DNA from: Pseudomonadales bacterium
GTDB taxonomy: Bacteria; Pseudomonadota; Gammaproteobacteria; Pseudomonadales; JAHRWD01
DNA length: 64,000 bases
Assembly: GCA_016763075.1 (NCBI GenBank)
Contig: JAESUM010000086.1
Coordinates: 1 to 64,000 of the forward strand
Direction of reading: 5' to 3'
Shown: in pieces, positions 19,578 to 26,958 of the stretch
How the letters are laid out: each line of letters starts with the position of its first letter
How positions within the stretch are numbered: the first letter of the stretch is position 1
The notes under the pieces: generated by a model
Databases searched by the model: none
Told to the model about the DNA's origin: nothing
Seen by the model: the letters and a program-made list of their open reading frames with translations, nothing else
Made by a program: the position numbers and the translations under genes

Positions 19578-20061
19578 CCTTTACCCATTTGGCCCATCTC
19601 CTGTATTGGGGAATCTACACCCACATGGCTACTTCTTATAGTAGACGGGAAATGTAGCTTTGAAGGGAATCGCAACGCTGTATCAGAAATTCAGTGCGTT
19701 TTGCTGTGAAGTGTACGAGCATTCACTGATTAACCATGTCATCGCTAATGTGAATAGCCATCTGGTCGAAGCCTTTCAACCCAAGCGTTCTGCGGTTACA
19801 AGTATCGAGAGAGCCCTCTTTATTGCGCAAACCCAGACCAATTAGCCTAACGCCAAATAAAATATCCTCCATTCGAACACACCTACCGTTCAAGGTTTGT
19901 CGAGTATCCATGATTACCTGTCGGTTTAGCGAATATTCCTGCGCTCATAGAGCGTTACTTTATTACTCCACCCGCTTTAATCCACCAACAACCAACATAG
20001 CAAACTATCAGATTTTCGGTAAACCCATGATGATAGTCTCAAATTTAATGCCGAGGCGTAA
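19578..20061. other. Non-coding or decayed region upstream of the chemoreceptor
   Basis: 484 bases. It should hold the chemoreceptor promoter. A minus-strand frame at 19723-19911 contains VRLIGLGLRN, which faintly recalls the end of Y-family DNA polymerases, but too little remains to support a call. With the broken genes on both sides, this looks like a decayed segment. Confidence 0.3.
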
Positions 20062-20599
20062 ATGCAGTTTTTATTGTTGTCCGGTAGTTTTCATAACAAC
20101 AGCCGAAGTTTGGCCGTTCTTTGACAACCGCCTTACGGAGGTTCCCGCACTTAACAAACTGCCTATTTATTGTGAAGACATTGATAAACACAAACCAAAA
20201 ATTGTGCAAGATTTTTTGCTGCAAGTAGAATCGGCAAATGGAATTTTGTTTTGCACACCCGAATACAATCACAGTATTCCCGCCGTACTTAAAAATGCGA
20301 TTGACTGGGCATCCAGGCCTGCTTTTAACTCACCGCTTAAATTCATGCCGGTTTCATTTATCACACAGGCTGTAAGCCCAGTAGGCGGAGCACGTGCACA
20401 GGCGCACCTAAAGTTGGTGCTTGACTAGACCCTTTCTCATATTTACCCAAGCCATGAAATGATGATTAGTGGTATTGATAAAGCGCTGGATCAAGATATG
20501 AACTTATCTGATGGGGGGATAAAAAATAGCCTTAAAAGACATGTGGAAGGGTTTGTAAACTACGCACAATTTATTGCGGAAGAAATTGGGAGGCCATAA
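20062..20599 (+). pseudogene. NADPH-dependent FMN reductase (ChrR/azoreductase-like), broken
   Basis: The reading frame starts at ATG 20062 with MQFLLLSGSFHNNSRSLAVL, the flavodoxin-like FMN-binding start of this family (usually LLLSGSLR-xxS), then meets a TGA. The rest lies in another frame: LPIYCEDID, then TPEYNHSIPAVLKNAIDWASRP and SPVGGARAQAHLK, the clear family core. A TAG at 20426-20428 interrupts that frame, yet the same frame continues with HEMMISGIDKALDQ to a TAA at 20597-20599, matching the family C-terminus. So there is one frameshift, a probable small deletion (about 8 residues short) and one nonsense codon. It would have reduced quinones or azo compounds with FMN. Confidence 0.85.
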
Positions 20600-20734
20600 A
20601 AAAGGGCTACCAAGGTCTTAATCTAACAACCTTAATCTCCCTTCACTTTTTTACTACGCTGTTTGCTGCATTGCTCATTGCATTAATTACTGCACTAATT
20701 AGTACGTTGCTTAAAGGCCAATTTACAGCGTTAT

Positions 20735-21964
20735 TTATAAACCCATCGCGTATCGAATAACTTGTTTTTTTAAGGGGCCAGCACGCTCTGCAATACCTAA
20801 CCCTAGGGTTCTTATCAGCGCAGCGGGGGCACTATCGTTACTAAATGTTCGGTAGAAAAACTCCATTGCACAGATCATTTTTCGGTTTTCCTGAATTCGT
20901 TTTTTCTCATAAATCTTCAATACATTTATCGAACCCAGCGGTTCATTGGCATCTTGTGCTTTGAGCAGTTGTTCCGCCAACATTGCAACATCTTGCATAC
21001 CAATATTGACCCCTTGCCCCGCTAATGGGTGAATGGTATGTGCGGCATCGCCAACTAAAGCGAAACCCGGTTTCACATAATTATGAGCATGACGGCGCGT
21101 GAGCGGAAAACTGCCTTTGGCCATTACTTTTTGAACGCCTTCAAGGCGCTCTGGAAAGGTATCGAGCAGTTGATCTTGAAATTCATCCAGCGGCATTTTT
21201 TGCAGTTTTTGAATTTGATCTGGTGTGTGATACCAGACCGCTGCGCCATAACTTTGGCCGTTAACATCCGGTAATGGCAAAAAGGATTGTGGCCCGGTTG
21301 GGGTAAAATGTTGCCAGGTTACATCTTGCTGGGGGCCATCCATTTGCATCAGTGCCATTAATGCATGCTGCGGGTAATCTAGCGAACGAACGCCAATATT
21401 AATGGCTTTGCGCACCTGCGATATCGCACCATCTGCACCCACTACTAGGCTTGCCGTAAGCTGCTTACCGCTTTTTAAATACAGCTGAACTTCATCGCCC
21501 TGTCGTTCTAGGTTTTGTAGTTCTTCTGGCATCAGCAGGTCAACGTTAGAAGACTGTTCAAGCACTTGCTGCAGGGCTAACTGCAGTATTCTGTTTTCAA
21601 CAATATAGCCCAGCGCGCTTTGGCCTACTTCTTCAGCTTTAAAATGGGTTTCGTTGCCGTGGCCGGATAACAGTTTTTTAACCAGCAAGTTTTCTGGTTC
21701 TTCCCACACACGCATATGTGCGTACGGGCAGTGCCGCATGGCTTCAATGTTTGACCATGCACCCACTTGCTCAAACATTTTTTTAGAAGCTGGGCTGAAG
21801 GCAGAAACGCGTAAATCAGGTAGTGAATCTGGGTCAAAGGCTTTGGGCGTTACAGATTCAATCACTGCAATACGAATGCTGGATTGGACCATCAATGCTG
21901 CAAGCATTGAACCCACCATGCCGCCGCCTACAATCACGATGTCGTAACGTTCTGAAGCTGTCAT
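20735..21964 (-). CDS. UbiH/UbiF/VisC family FAD-dependent hydroxylase
   Basis: 409 residues from ATG 21964, preceded by GGAG at good spacing; an extra seven codons upstream are possible but not supported. Class A flavoprotein monooxygenase of the ubiquinone biosynthesis family, hydroxylating the aromatic ring of a quinone precursor. Seen: the FAD dinucleotide fold IVGGGMVGSMLAALM, the second FAD motif VVGADGAISQVRK, and the ribityl-binding motif GDAAHTIHPLAGQGVNIGMQD typical of Ubi hydroxylases. Which ring position (UbiF, UbiH or UbiI) is not decidable by eye. No other ubi gene is adjacent. Confidence 0.9.
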   Translation of the reverse strand: MTASERYDIVIVGGGMVGSMLAALMVQSSIRIAVIESVTPKAFDPDSLPDLRVSAFSPASKKMFEQVGAWSNIEAMRHCPYAHMRVWEEPENLLVKKLLSGHGNETHFKAEEVGQSALGYIVENRILQLALQQVLEQSSNVDLLMPEELQNLERQGDEVQLYLKSGKQLTASLVVGADGAISQVRKAINIGVRSLDYPQHALMALMQMDGPQQDVTWQHFTPTGPQSFLPLPDVNGQSYGAAVWYHTPDQIQKLQKMPLDEFQDQLLDTFPERLEGVQKVMAKGSFPLTRRHAHNYVKPGFALVGDAAHTIHPLAGQGVNIGMQDVAMLAEQLLKAQDANEPLGSINVLKIYEKKRIQENRKMICAMEFFYRTFSNDSAPAALIRTLGLGIAERAGPLKKQVIRYAMGL

Positions 21965-22087
21965 TTTTTCTCCGATATCACACAAATACAGGCGCTAGAA
22001 TAACATGCCACAGCGGTGTTGAGCTAACGCACAGGAATACCTAATGGGGTAATACAGCGCTAAAGCCATGCTATTTGCGCTGCGCAA

Positions 22088-22597
22088 TTAATCACTCATA
22101 CCGGGTTTACCGCGCATCTTTTTAGTGCTGGAGCGGGCCTTTTTGTTTTGCAGGCGCTGCATCTTTACTCGGTAAGGTTGGCGGGTGGGTTTGCGGATTT
22201 TGGGCTCAGGTTCGGCTTGTTGAATGAGGGTAATTAAGCGCTGCTCGGCGTCGCGGCGGTTTTTTATTTGGTCTCGGTAGCGGTGTGCTTCAATCAAGAT
22301 ATGACCACTGCGGGTATAACGCTGACCCGCCAGCTTTTTTAAACGCTCTTTTACTGGCTCCGGTAGCGTGTAGCAATTGGCAAGGTCGAAGCGTAACTGA
22401 ACACTACTGGAAACTTTATTTACATTTTGCCCACCTGGCCCCGATGCCCGGACAAATTGAACCTTCAAATTACGCGCTGGAATTTGAATTTTAGGGCTTA
22501 CCCACAAGCCTTTGGTCTCGTTGGTTGCGCTATTTACATTGGTTGCGCTATTTACACGAGTCGCGCTATTTACGTTCGTTTCGTTTGGTTCGTTCAT
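22088..22597 (-). CDS. arfB: Peptidyl-tRNA hydrolase ArfB (YaeJ), ribosome rescue
   Basis: 169 residues. ArfB enters stalled ribosomes lacking a codon in the A site and releases the nascent chain. The catalytic GGQ is in VRASGPGGQNVNKVSS, and the C-terminal basic tail (KMQRLQNKKARSSTKKMRGK) that probes the mRNA channel is intact. Compared with usual family members (about 140 residues) there is an N-terminal extension of about 28 residues made of repeated VNSAT-type units, encoded by an 18-bp tandem repeat. The native start could therefore be further in, but no other ATG lies before the conserved region. Confidence 0.92.
   Translation of the reverse strand: MNEPNETNVNSATRVNSATNVNSATNETKGLWVSPKIQIPARNLKVQFVRASGPGGQNVNKVSSSVQLRFDLANCYTLPEPVKERLKKLAGQRYTRSGHILIEAHRYRDQIKNRRDAEQRLITLIQQAEPEPKIRKPTRQPYRVKMQRLQNKKARSSTKKMRGKPGMSD
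22521..22574. repeat. 18-bp tandem repeat in the 5' end of arfB
   Basis: Three copies of an 18-bp unit (22521-22538 and 22539-22556 identical, 22557-22574 diverged at a few positions). In the minus-strand arfB frame each unit encodes six residues of the VNSATN/R type. Unit length is a multiple of three, so copy changes would keep the frame. Confidence 0.9.
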
Positions 22598-22639
22598 TGC
22601 TTATTGATCTCTTACATTCGCCACCTGCATGAGCGTGGC

Positions 22640-23530
22640 TTACCAACTGTAGCCCAGGTTAACACTACCAAACGCCAGTTCGGAGCCGTTGTCCGGTGAT
22701 TGCATACCCAAGTCAACGCCCACATCTGCATGATCGCCAACCCCTACCGAGCCATAAACAACCAATGCGTTGCTACTGTTGCCCGTCACTAAAGAGCGGC
22801 TTCTGCTCCATTGAAGGCCCAATAAACCTATCGAGTGGTACAGGCTCAGGTCTAAACCATAACTATGATCTTCAAGGCCTTGGGATAAGCTCAGGGTTAC
22901 CGGCGAAAATATCTGAAATAACCGAGGTCGGGTACTTAAATCCAAATTGGTAACGTCCCAGTCGTACCGATCCTTTGAATAAAACGCTGAAGCGCCCATC
23001 CAATCTAAGCCGTCATAATTTATACGGCCATACAAACCCGTACTGGAAATACCATTTTCAAGTGTTCGCAAAACCGGCAAAGACCGGCCGGTGATCACTT
23101 TAATTTCGCGTAGGCGCGGCTCGATAGAAAGGCTCCACTGGGAGGCTTGCACAGTGAACTGAAGATTAACGGTTTCGATGGTGAAATCGCCGCTGTTGCC
23201 CCAGCGCTCTACGCTTAGCCCAAGATCCACGAATTCATTCACAGCGGTAGAAAAACCACCGCCAATGGTTGAGCTACTTAAATCAGAGGTTAGAACCGCG
23301 TCATCGTTTTGGCTACCATAAACGGTAAAGGCTGTTCGGGATTCTGTGCGGTATTGATACGCGAAAGATTGGCTCTTCGCGTTTTGTTCATCAGCCCCTA
23401 TCGATAAGCTAATGTATGACTGGCCTGTGGCACTTACGCTTATTAGCAACCAACAAAAGCCACACAAAACCCGCAACGTACTGGCTTGAACACAAGATAC
23501 AGAAAACTTAAACAGGCTTAATGATGGCAT
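22640..23530 (-). CDS. Putative outer-membrane beta-barrel protein
   Basis: About 296 residues from ATG at 23530 (13 bases after the folM stop); a TTG at 23569 inside folM is the alternative start. A signal peptide is visible (basic start, hydrophobic VLCGFCWLLISVSATG, cleavage near residue 38). The mature part alternates polar and aromatic residues in short strands (for example YISLSIGADE, FTVYGSQN, GLYGRINYDGL), and the last residue is Trp after NLGYS, an aromatic C-terminal BAM signal. No named family recognised. It may be a small porin or structural barrel; co-transcription with folM is likely. Confidence 0.6.
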   Translation of the reverse strand: MPSLSLFKFSVSCVQASTLRVLCGFCWLLISVSATGQSYISLSIGADEQNAKSQSFAYQYRTESRTAFTVYGSQNDDAVLTSDLSSSTIGGGFSTAVNEFVDLGLSVERWGNSGDFTIETVNLQFTVQASQWSLSIEPRLREIKVITGRSLPVLRTLENGISSTGLYGRINYDGLDWMGASAFYSKDRYDWDVTNLDLSTRPRLFQIFSPVTLSLSQGLEDHSYGLDLSLYHSIGLLGLQWSRSRSLVTGNSSNALVVYGSVGVGDHADVGVDLGMQSPDNGSELAFGSVNLGYSW

Positions 23531-23543
23531 TAGTTTTGGATAT

Positions 23544-24347
23544 TTATTGGTCTTGGTATTTACGTGCAAGGCCTAGTTTGTATCCGCCTGCCACATCAAT
23601 ATTAATGCCAGAAATATAGGTACCTTTGGTCAGTAAAAACAAAATAGTGTCGGCAATTTCTTGCGGCATACCCGGGCGCTCTAGTGGGATAATTTGTTCA
23701 ATGTTATCGGGTAAATCTACCGAGTTATCTAATTGGCCAGGGCTTACCATGTTGGCCCGAATACCGGATTTACCAAATTCTTGCGCTAAATTTTTGGTTA
23801 GCAGCAGTAAAGCGGTCTTGGTGATTTGATAGGTCGAGGCATAACTATTAGCGGCCAACAGCTCGGTGCCGGCATAGCCAATGTTAATGATATTAGCGTT
23901 CTGGCTTTTAAGCAGCAGCGGTAAACAGCTACGAATAAGCGCGTAGGGCGATGTAAGGTTGGCGCACAGCGTGTGTTGAAACTGCTCTAGCGATAACTCA
24001 AGGGTTCCCGAAACCGGGTACACCCCAACATTGTTGACGATGATATCGAGCTTACCGATTTGCTCGATGACTCGTTCGCCTAAGGCTTGAGCGGCTCCCG
24101 GATCGCTAAAATCAGCGCTCATGCAGGTTGCTTGAACCCCCAATGACTTTATTTCAGTGGCTAGTTCCTGTGCGGCTGTTTCGTTTTGGTTGTAATGAAT
24201 CACCAAATCAGCGCCAGATTGCGCCAGCGATAACGCAATACACCGACCTGTACGCAACGCTGCACCTGTGACCAATGCGGTTTGCCCGGTTAAAGGTTTG
24301 TCTGTGTTTGGCCCGTCATTGGTTGGCATATTGGGTTGATCAGTCAT
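23544..24347 (-). CDS. folM: Short-chain dehydrogenase, FolM/pteridine reductase-like
   Basis: 267 residues. SDR enzyme with cofactor loop TGAALRTGRCIAL, the Arg-containing variant typical of pteridine reductases and FolM (dihydromonapterin reductase). Other SDR landmarks: NNVGVYPVSG, INIGYAG and the catalytic Tyr-Lys pair in STYQITKTALLLL. FolM makes tetrahydromonapterin or reduces dihydrofolate with NADPH. The call is supported by the next gene upstream, a FolB/FolX aldolase, 54 bases away on the same strand. The usual catalytic Ser is replaced by Gly-Tyr (INIGYAG), which deserves a check. Confidence 0.82.
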   Translation of the reverse strand: MTDQPNMPTNDGPNTDKPLTGQTALVTGAALRTGRCIALSLAQSGADLVIHYNQNETAAQELATEIKSLGVQATCMSADFSDPGAAQALGERVIEQIGKLDIIVNNVGVYPVSGTLELSLEQFQHTLCANLTSPYALIRSCLPLLLKSQNANIINIGYAGTELLAANSYASTYQITKTALLLLTKNLAQEFGKSGIRANMVSPGQLDNSVDLPDNIEQIIPLERPGMPQEIADTILFLLTKGTYISGINIDVAGGYKLGLARKYQDQ

Positions 24348-24401
24348 TAATTTTCCTGGCGCTTATCTGAACTGGCATCTGTTGTGGCATATGTGGCCGC
24401 A

Positions 24402-24764
24402 TTAGCGTTGTCGGTGTTTTTCCATTCTTGCGCCCACTGCATCTGCGTTATCTACCGCGTTGGGTTTACGCGTGGTTACCACTACGCGCTGAACCCGTGG
24501 TTCGGTTTCTAAAATAAGATCGCAGGCTTGTGCCACTAAAGTTTCAACCAATTGATAGGCTTTTTTATGAACCAGTTCTTCCAACAAGGTGGCAATTTCT
24601 GCGTAATTTACGGTGTCAGATACATGTTCGCTGGCCGCTGCTGCGGTAAAGTCGCAATCCATTTCAACGTCTATAAATAACGGCTGCGGGGTAATTCTTT
24701 CTGCCGGCAAAATACCAATAATGCATTCAAGTTCGAGCCGGTCTATGAGCACGGTGCCAATCAT
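24402..24764 (-). CDS. Dihydroneopterin aldolase / epimerase family (FolB/FolX)
   Basis: 120 residues, normal size for this T-fold family. FolB cleaves 7,8-dihydroneopterin in folate synthesis; FolX epimerises dihydroneopterin triphosphate toward monapterin. The N-terminal GTVLIDRLELECIIGILPAER has the usual I-G-I/V-xx-xE pattern, DTVNYAEIATLLEEL is the second core block, and KPNAVDNADAVGARMEK ends it. FolB and FolX are hard to separate by eye; pairing with FolM favours a tetrahydromonapterin role, but folB is equally possible since the ILPAER active-site region looks FolB-like. Confidence 0.88.
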   Translation of the reverse strand: MIGTVLIDRLELECIIGILPAERITPQPLFIDVEMDCDFTAAAASEHVSDTVNYAEIATLLEELVHKKAYQLVETLVAQACDLILETEPRVQRVVVTTRKPNAVDNADAVGARMEKHRQR

Positions 24765-24851
24765 AATGATTCCTATTGTTTCAAATTCGTTTTAATCAAT
24801 TTATACATACACTTACAAAATGACTTTAAGTTTTTTTCTGATCAATTAAAG

Positions 24852-25901
24852 TTACAAATAACCCTTATTACGAGACATATTGACTGCTTCTCGGGTAGGC
24901 ACATTGAGGTTTAGTTCAATGCATGCTTCATAACTGTGCCAACCAATGCTACGAGATTCATAATTTTTTTGAAGCTTAACGGGGCCTTTAATACGTGAAA
25001 AATAATTTATCAAAATAAAGTGCCTAGGTTTGTGAAACTCGTCACTTTCTATGCTGTCTTGTGCAATCAACCAAGTAGCGTTATCAAGCTCGATACCGGT
25101 CTCTTCTTTAATCTCCCGATAATAGGCCTGCTCCATGGTTTCGCCGTAGTCAATTTTACCACCGGGCAAACCGTATTTATCCGACCATTTGCGGGTTTTG
25201 ACCAGCAACAGTTGGTTATCATCGTTAACAATCAAACCACCCACAGTGGCAATCACTTTCTTTTCTGTGGCTATTAGGTGGTCTCGGTCAAGATAGGTAA
25301 CGATATCTGAAATATTATGAAATGCCGCATCGGGCCGGCCCGGCATCATTTTGGCTTCGCTTGAATAACCGTACAATGCTGCGCCTGCTCGGCAGCCAGC
25401 AAAATGTGCGGCTTCTAAATCGTGTGGGGTATCGCCTATATACAGTGTTTCGTCGGCATTCCAACCTTGAGTTTCAATCAGTTTTTTTAGCACCGGGAGT
25501 TTATCTGCGGCGTTACCCACCACTACTTCAAGTAGCTCATCGAGCTTATGATGTTGCACCAAAGGTTCTAGCACGCCATGGTCCATGGTTGACAAAATTG
25601 CTGCATTTAAACCCCGAAATTTTAGTAGCTCCAGTAAAAACTTGGCGTCTTTAAATAGTTCGGTTTCAAACTGCCGTATTTTAAAACGGCTAAAGAATAG
25701 CTCGTCTAATTCATTACGTGGAACTGGGCCGGTATGCCGGTGGTAAAATTTCTCTACCGGTATGGCAAATTCACGCTTGTAGGTTTCAAGGTCAATAGAC
25801 TTTGCACCATAATGATTAAGCACGTCGTTGGTCACCTCTAAGGTGAGGTGTTCGTCGTTGCCGAGCGTGCCAGACCAATCAAAAATTACATTGCGAATCA
25901 T
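24852..25901 (-). CDS. HAD-like hydrolase fused to a Nudix hydrolase
   Basis: 349 residues in two domains. Residues 1 to about 205 are a HAD-like domain: motif I is FDWSGTL (Asp8, with Ser10 where most HAD phosphatases have Asp), motif II STMD, Lys134 region, and motif IV IGDTPHDLEAA. Residues from about 213 form a Nudix domain starting ATVGGLIVND, with the complete Nudix box 248-270 (G, E254, R262-E263, E266-E267, G269). A Nudix part cleaves a nucleoside diphosphate linked to X; the HAD part could then remove phosphate. The ATG overlaps the yhhQ stop (ATGA), so both are made from one transcript. Substrate unknown; a link to queuosine precursor salvage is only inferred. Confidence 0.88.
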   Translation of the reverse strand: MIRNVIFDWSGTLGNDEHLTLEVTNDVLNHYGAKSIDLETYKREFAIPVEKFYHRHTGPVPRNELDELFFSRFKIRQFETELFKDAKFLLELLKFRGLNAAILSTMDHGVLEPLVQHHKLDELLEVVVGNAADKLPVLKKLIETQGWNADETLYIGDTPHDLEAAHFAGCRAGAALYGYSSEAKMMPGRPDAAFHNISDIVTYLDRDHLIATEKKVIATVGGLIVNDDNQLLLVKTRKWSDKYGLPGGKIDYGETMEQAYYREIKEETGIELDNATWLIAQDSIESDEFHKPRHFILINYFSRIKGPVKLQKNYESRSIGWHSYEACIELNLNVPTREAVNMSRNKGYL

Positions 25902-26653
25902 TCGGCATTACTGCCTTTCTCGGCATCCGTTTGTTTGACGCTCATTCGGGCAATGAAATTACGTGTACTCCAAATACCCAGGTAGCAAAGGGGTGTATCT
26001 GCTGCAGCTATCGCAATTTTGAATAGATAAATCACCGCCATAACTTCAAGGCCTTGCACAAAACCCCAACCAAATGCGCCGTAAAACAAGAAGGAGTTTA
26101 CGATGAAGGTATCCAATAATTGCGACACCATGGTAGAGCCATTGTTACGCAGCCAAAGGTGTTTGCCGTTGGTAAGGCGGCGGAAAAAATGGAACAGGTA
26201 GTTGTCGCACAGCTGCGCTACCAAATACGCACACATGGAGCCCGTCACTAACCACCAACCCACACCAAAGCTGCCTAACCAAGCGTTTTGCATGGCTGCA
26301 CCGTCTTTAAGATCAGTGGCTATAGCTGAGCCCCAAATTGGCGAAGCGGGTAACGCAATGGATATTTGCACGATTACCAGCATCAGCAAGGTCATGCCAA
26401 AGCCCATGACTACCATGCGGTCGGCTCGTCGTTTACCGTAAATTTCTGACACGATGTCTGTAACTAAAAACGTTAGCGGATAAGTGATAAGGCCTGCGGT
26501 TAGGGTGAAACCAAACCAAACAAATAGCTTTTGGCCGATGATATTGGTCAATACCAACAGGGTTACAAATACCATGGCCAACACCACATAAACGCGGTCT
26601 GACCAATTAAGTGATGGGTGATTAACCGGCCCGCCGGTTTGTAGAATAGACAT
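25898..26653 (-). CDS. yhhQ: Queuosine precursor transporter YhhQ (QPTR family)
   Basis: 251 residues, slightly longer than E. coli YhhQ (about 220). Inner-membrane importer for preQ0/preQ1, precursors of the tRNA base queuosine. The family sequence is clear: NIIGQKLFVWFG, YPLTFLVTDIVSEIYGKRRAD, the LCDNYLFHFFRRLTNGKHLWLRNNGSTMVSQLLDT region and FKIAIAAADTPLCYLG. Six or seven hydrophobic helices can be counted. Its stop overlaps the start of the HAD-Nudix gene. Transport of queuosine precursors is established for the family, not shown here. Confidence 0.93.
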   Translation of the reverse strand: MSILQTGGPVNHPSLNWSDRVYVVLAMVFVTLLVLTNIIGQKLFVWFGFTLTAGLITYPLTFLVTDIVSEIYGKRRADRMVVMGFGMTLLMLVIVQISIALPASPIWGSAIATDLKDGAAMQNAWLGSFGVGWWLVTGSMCAYLVAQLCDNYLFHFFRRLTNGKHLWLRNNGSTMVSQLLDTFIVNSFLFYGAFGWGFVQGLEVMAVIYLFKIAIAAADTPLCYLGIWSTRNFIARMSVKQTDAEKGSNAE

Positions 26654-26958
26654 AAACCAAAATTCTCACGCAGTGAACAAATGAAGCACAGCAAACAATG
26701 CTGCCAATTCTACTGGATGATGGTGGCGAGACAAAGCACAAGCATCGCTACACCTGAATCAAACCCAACGAGCGTGATGCCATACGATAACAATGGCGGC
26801 GATTTAGCTTAGAAATTGACGCATGATGTTTCTATCCGAACAGTTGTAATTAACATCAATGGTAATATGGCAACACCGCTGTAGTACCATTTGCTTAAGC
26901 CACCCCCTGTAACATGACCACCTCCCATGTAATCACCCAGCGCAACAGAACCAAATAA
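26654..26958. other. Divergent region between yhhQ and the multicopper oxidase
   Basis: 305 bases with the start regions of two divergent genes. No confident promoter boxes, CueR-type dyad or riboswitch could be recognised. Nothing else seen. Confidence 0.35.

Noticed and set aside
19723..19911. C-terminal remnant of a Y-family DNA polymerase on the minus strand
   Set aside because: Only VRLIGLGLRN resembles the family; the rest does not align by eye.
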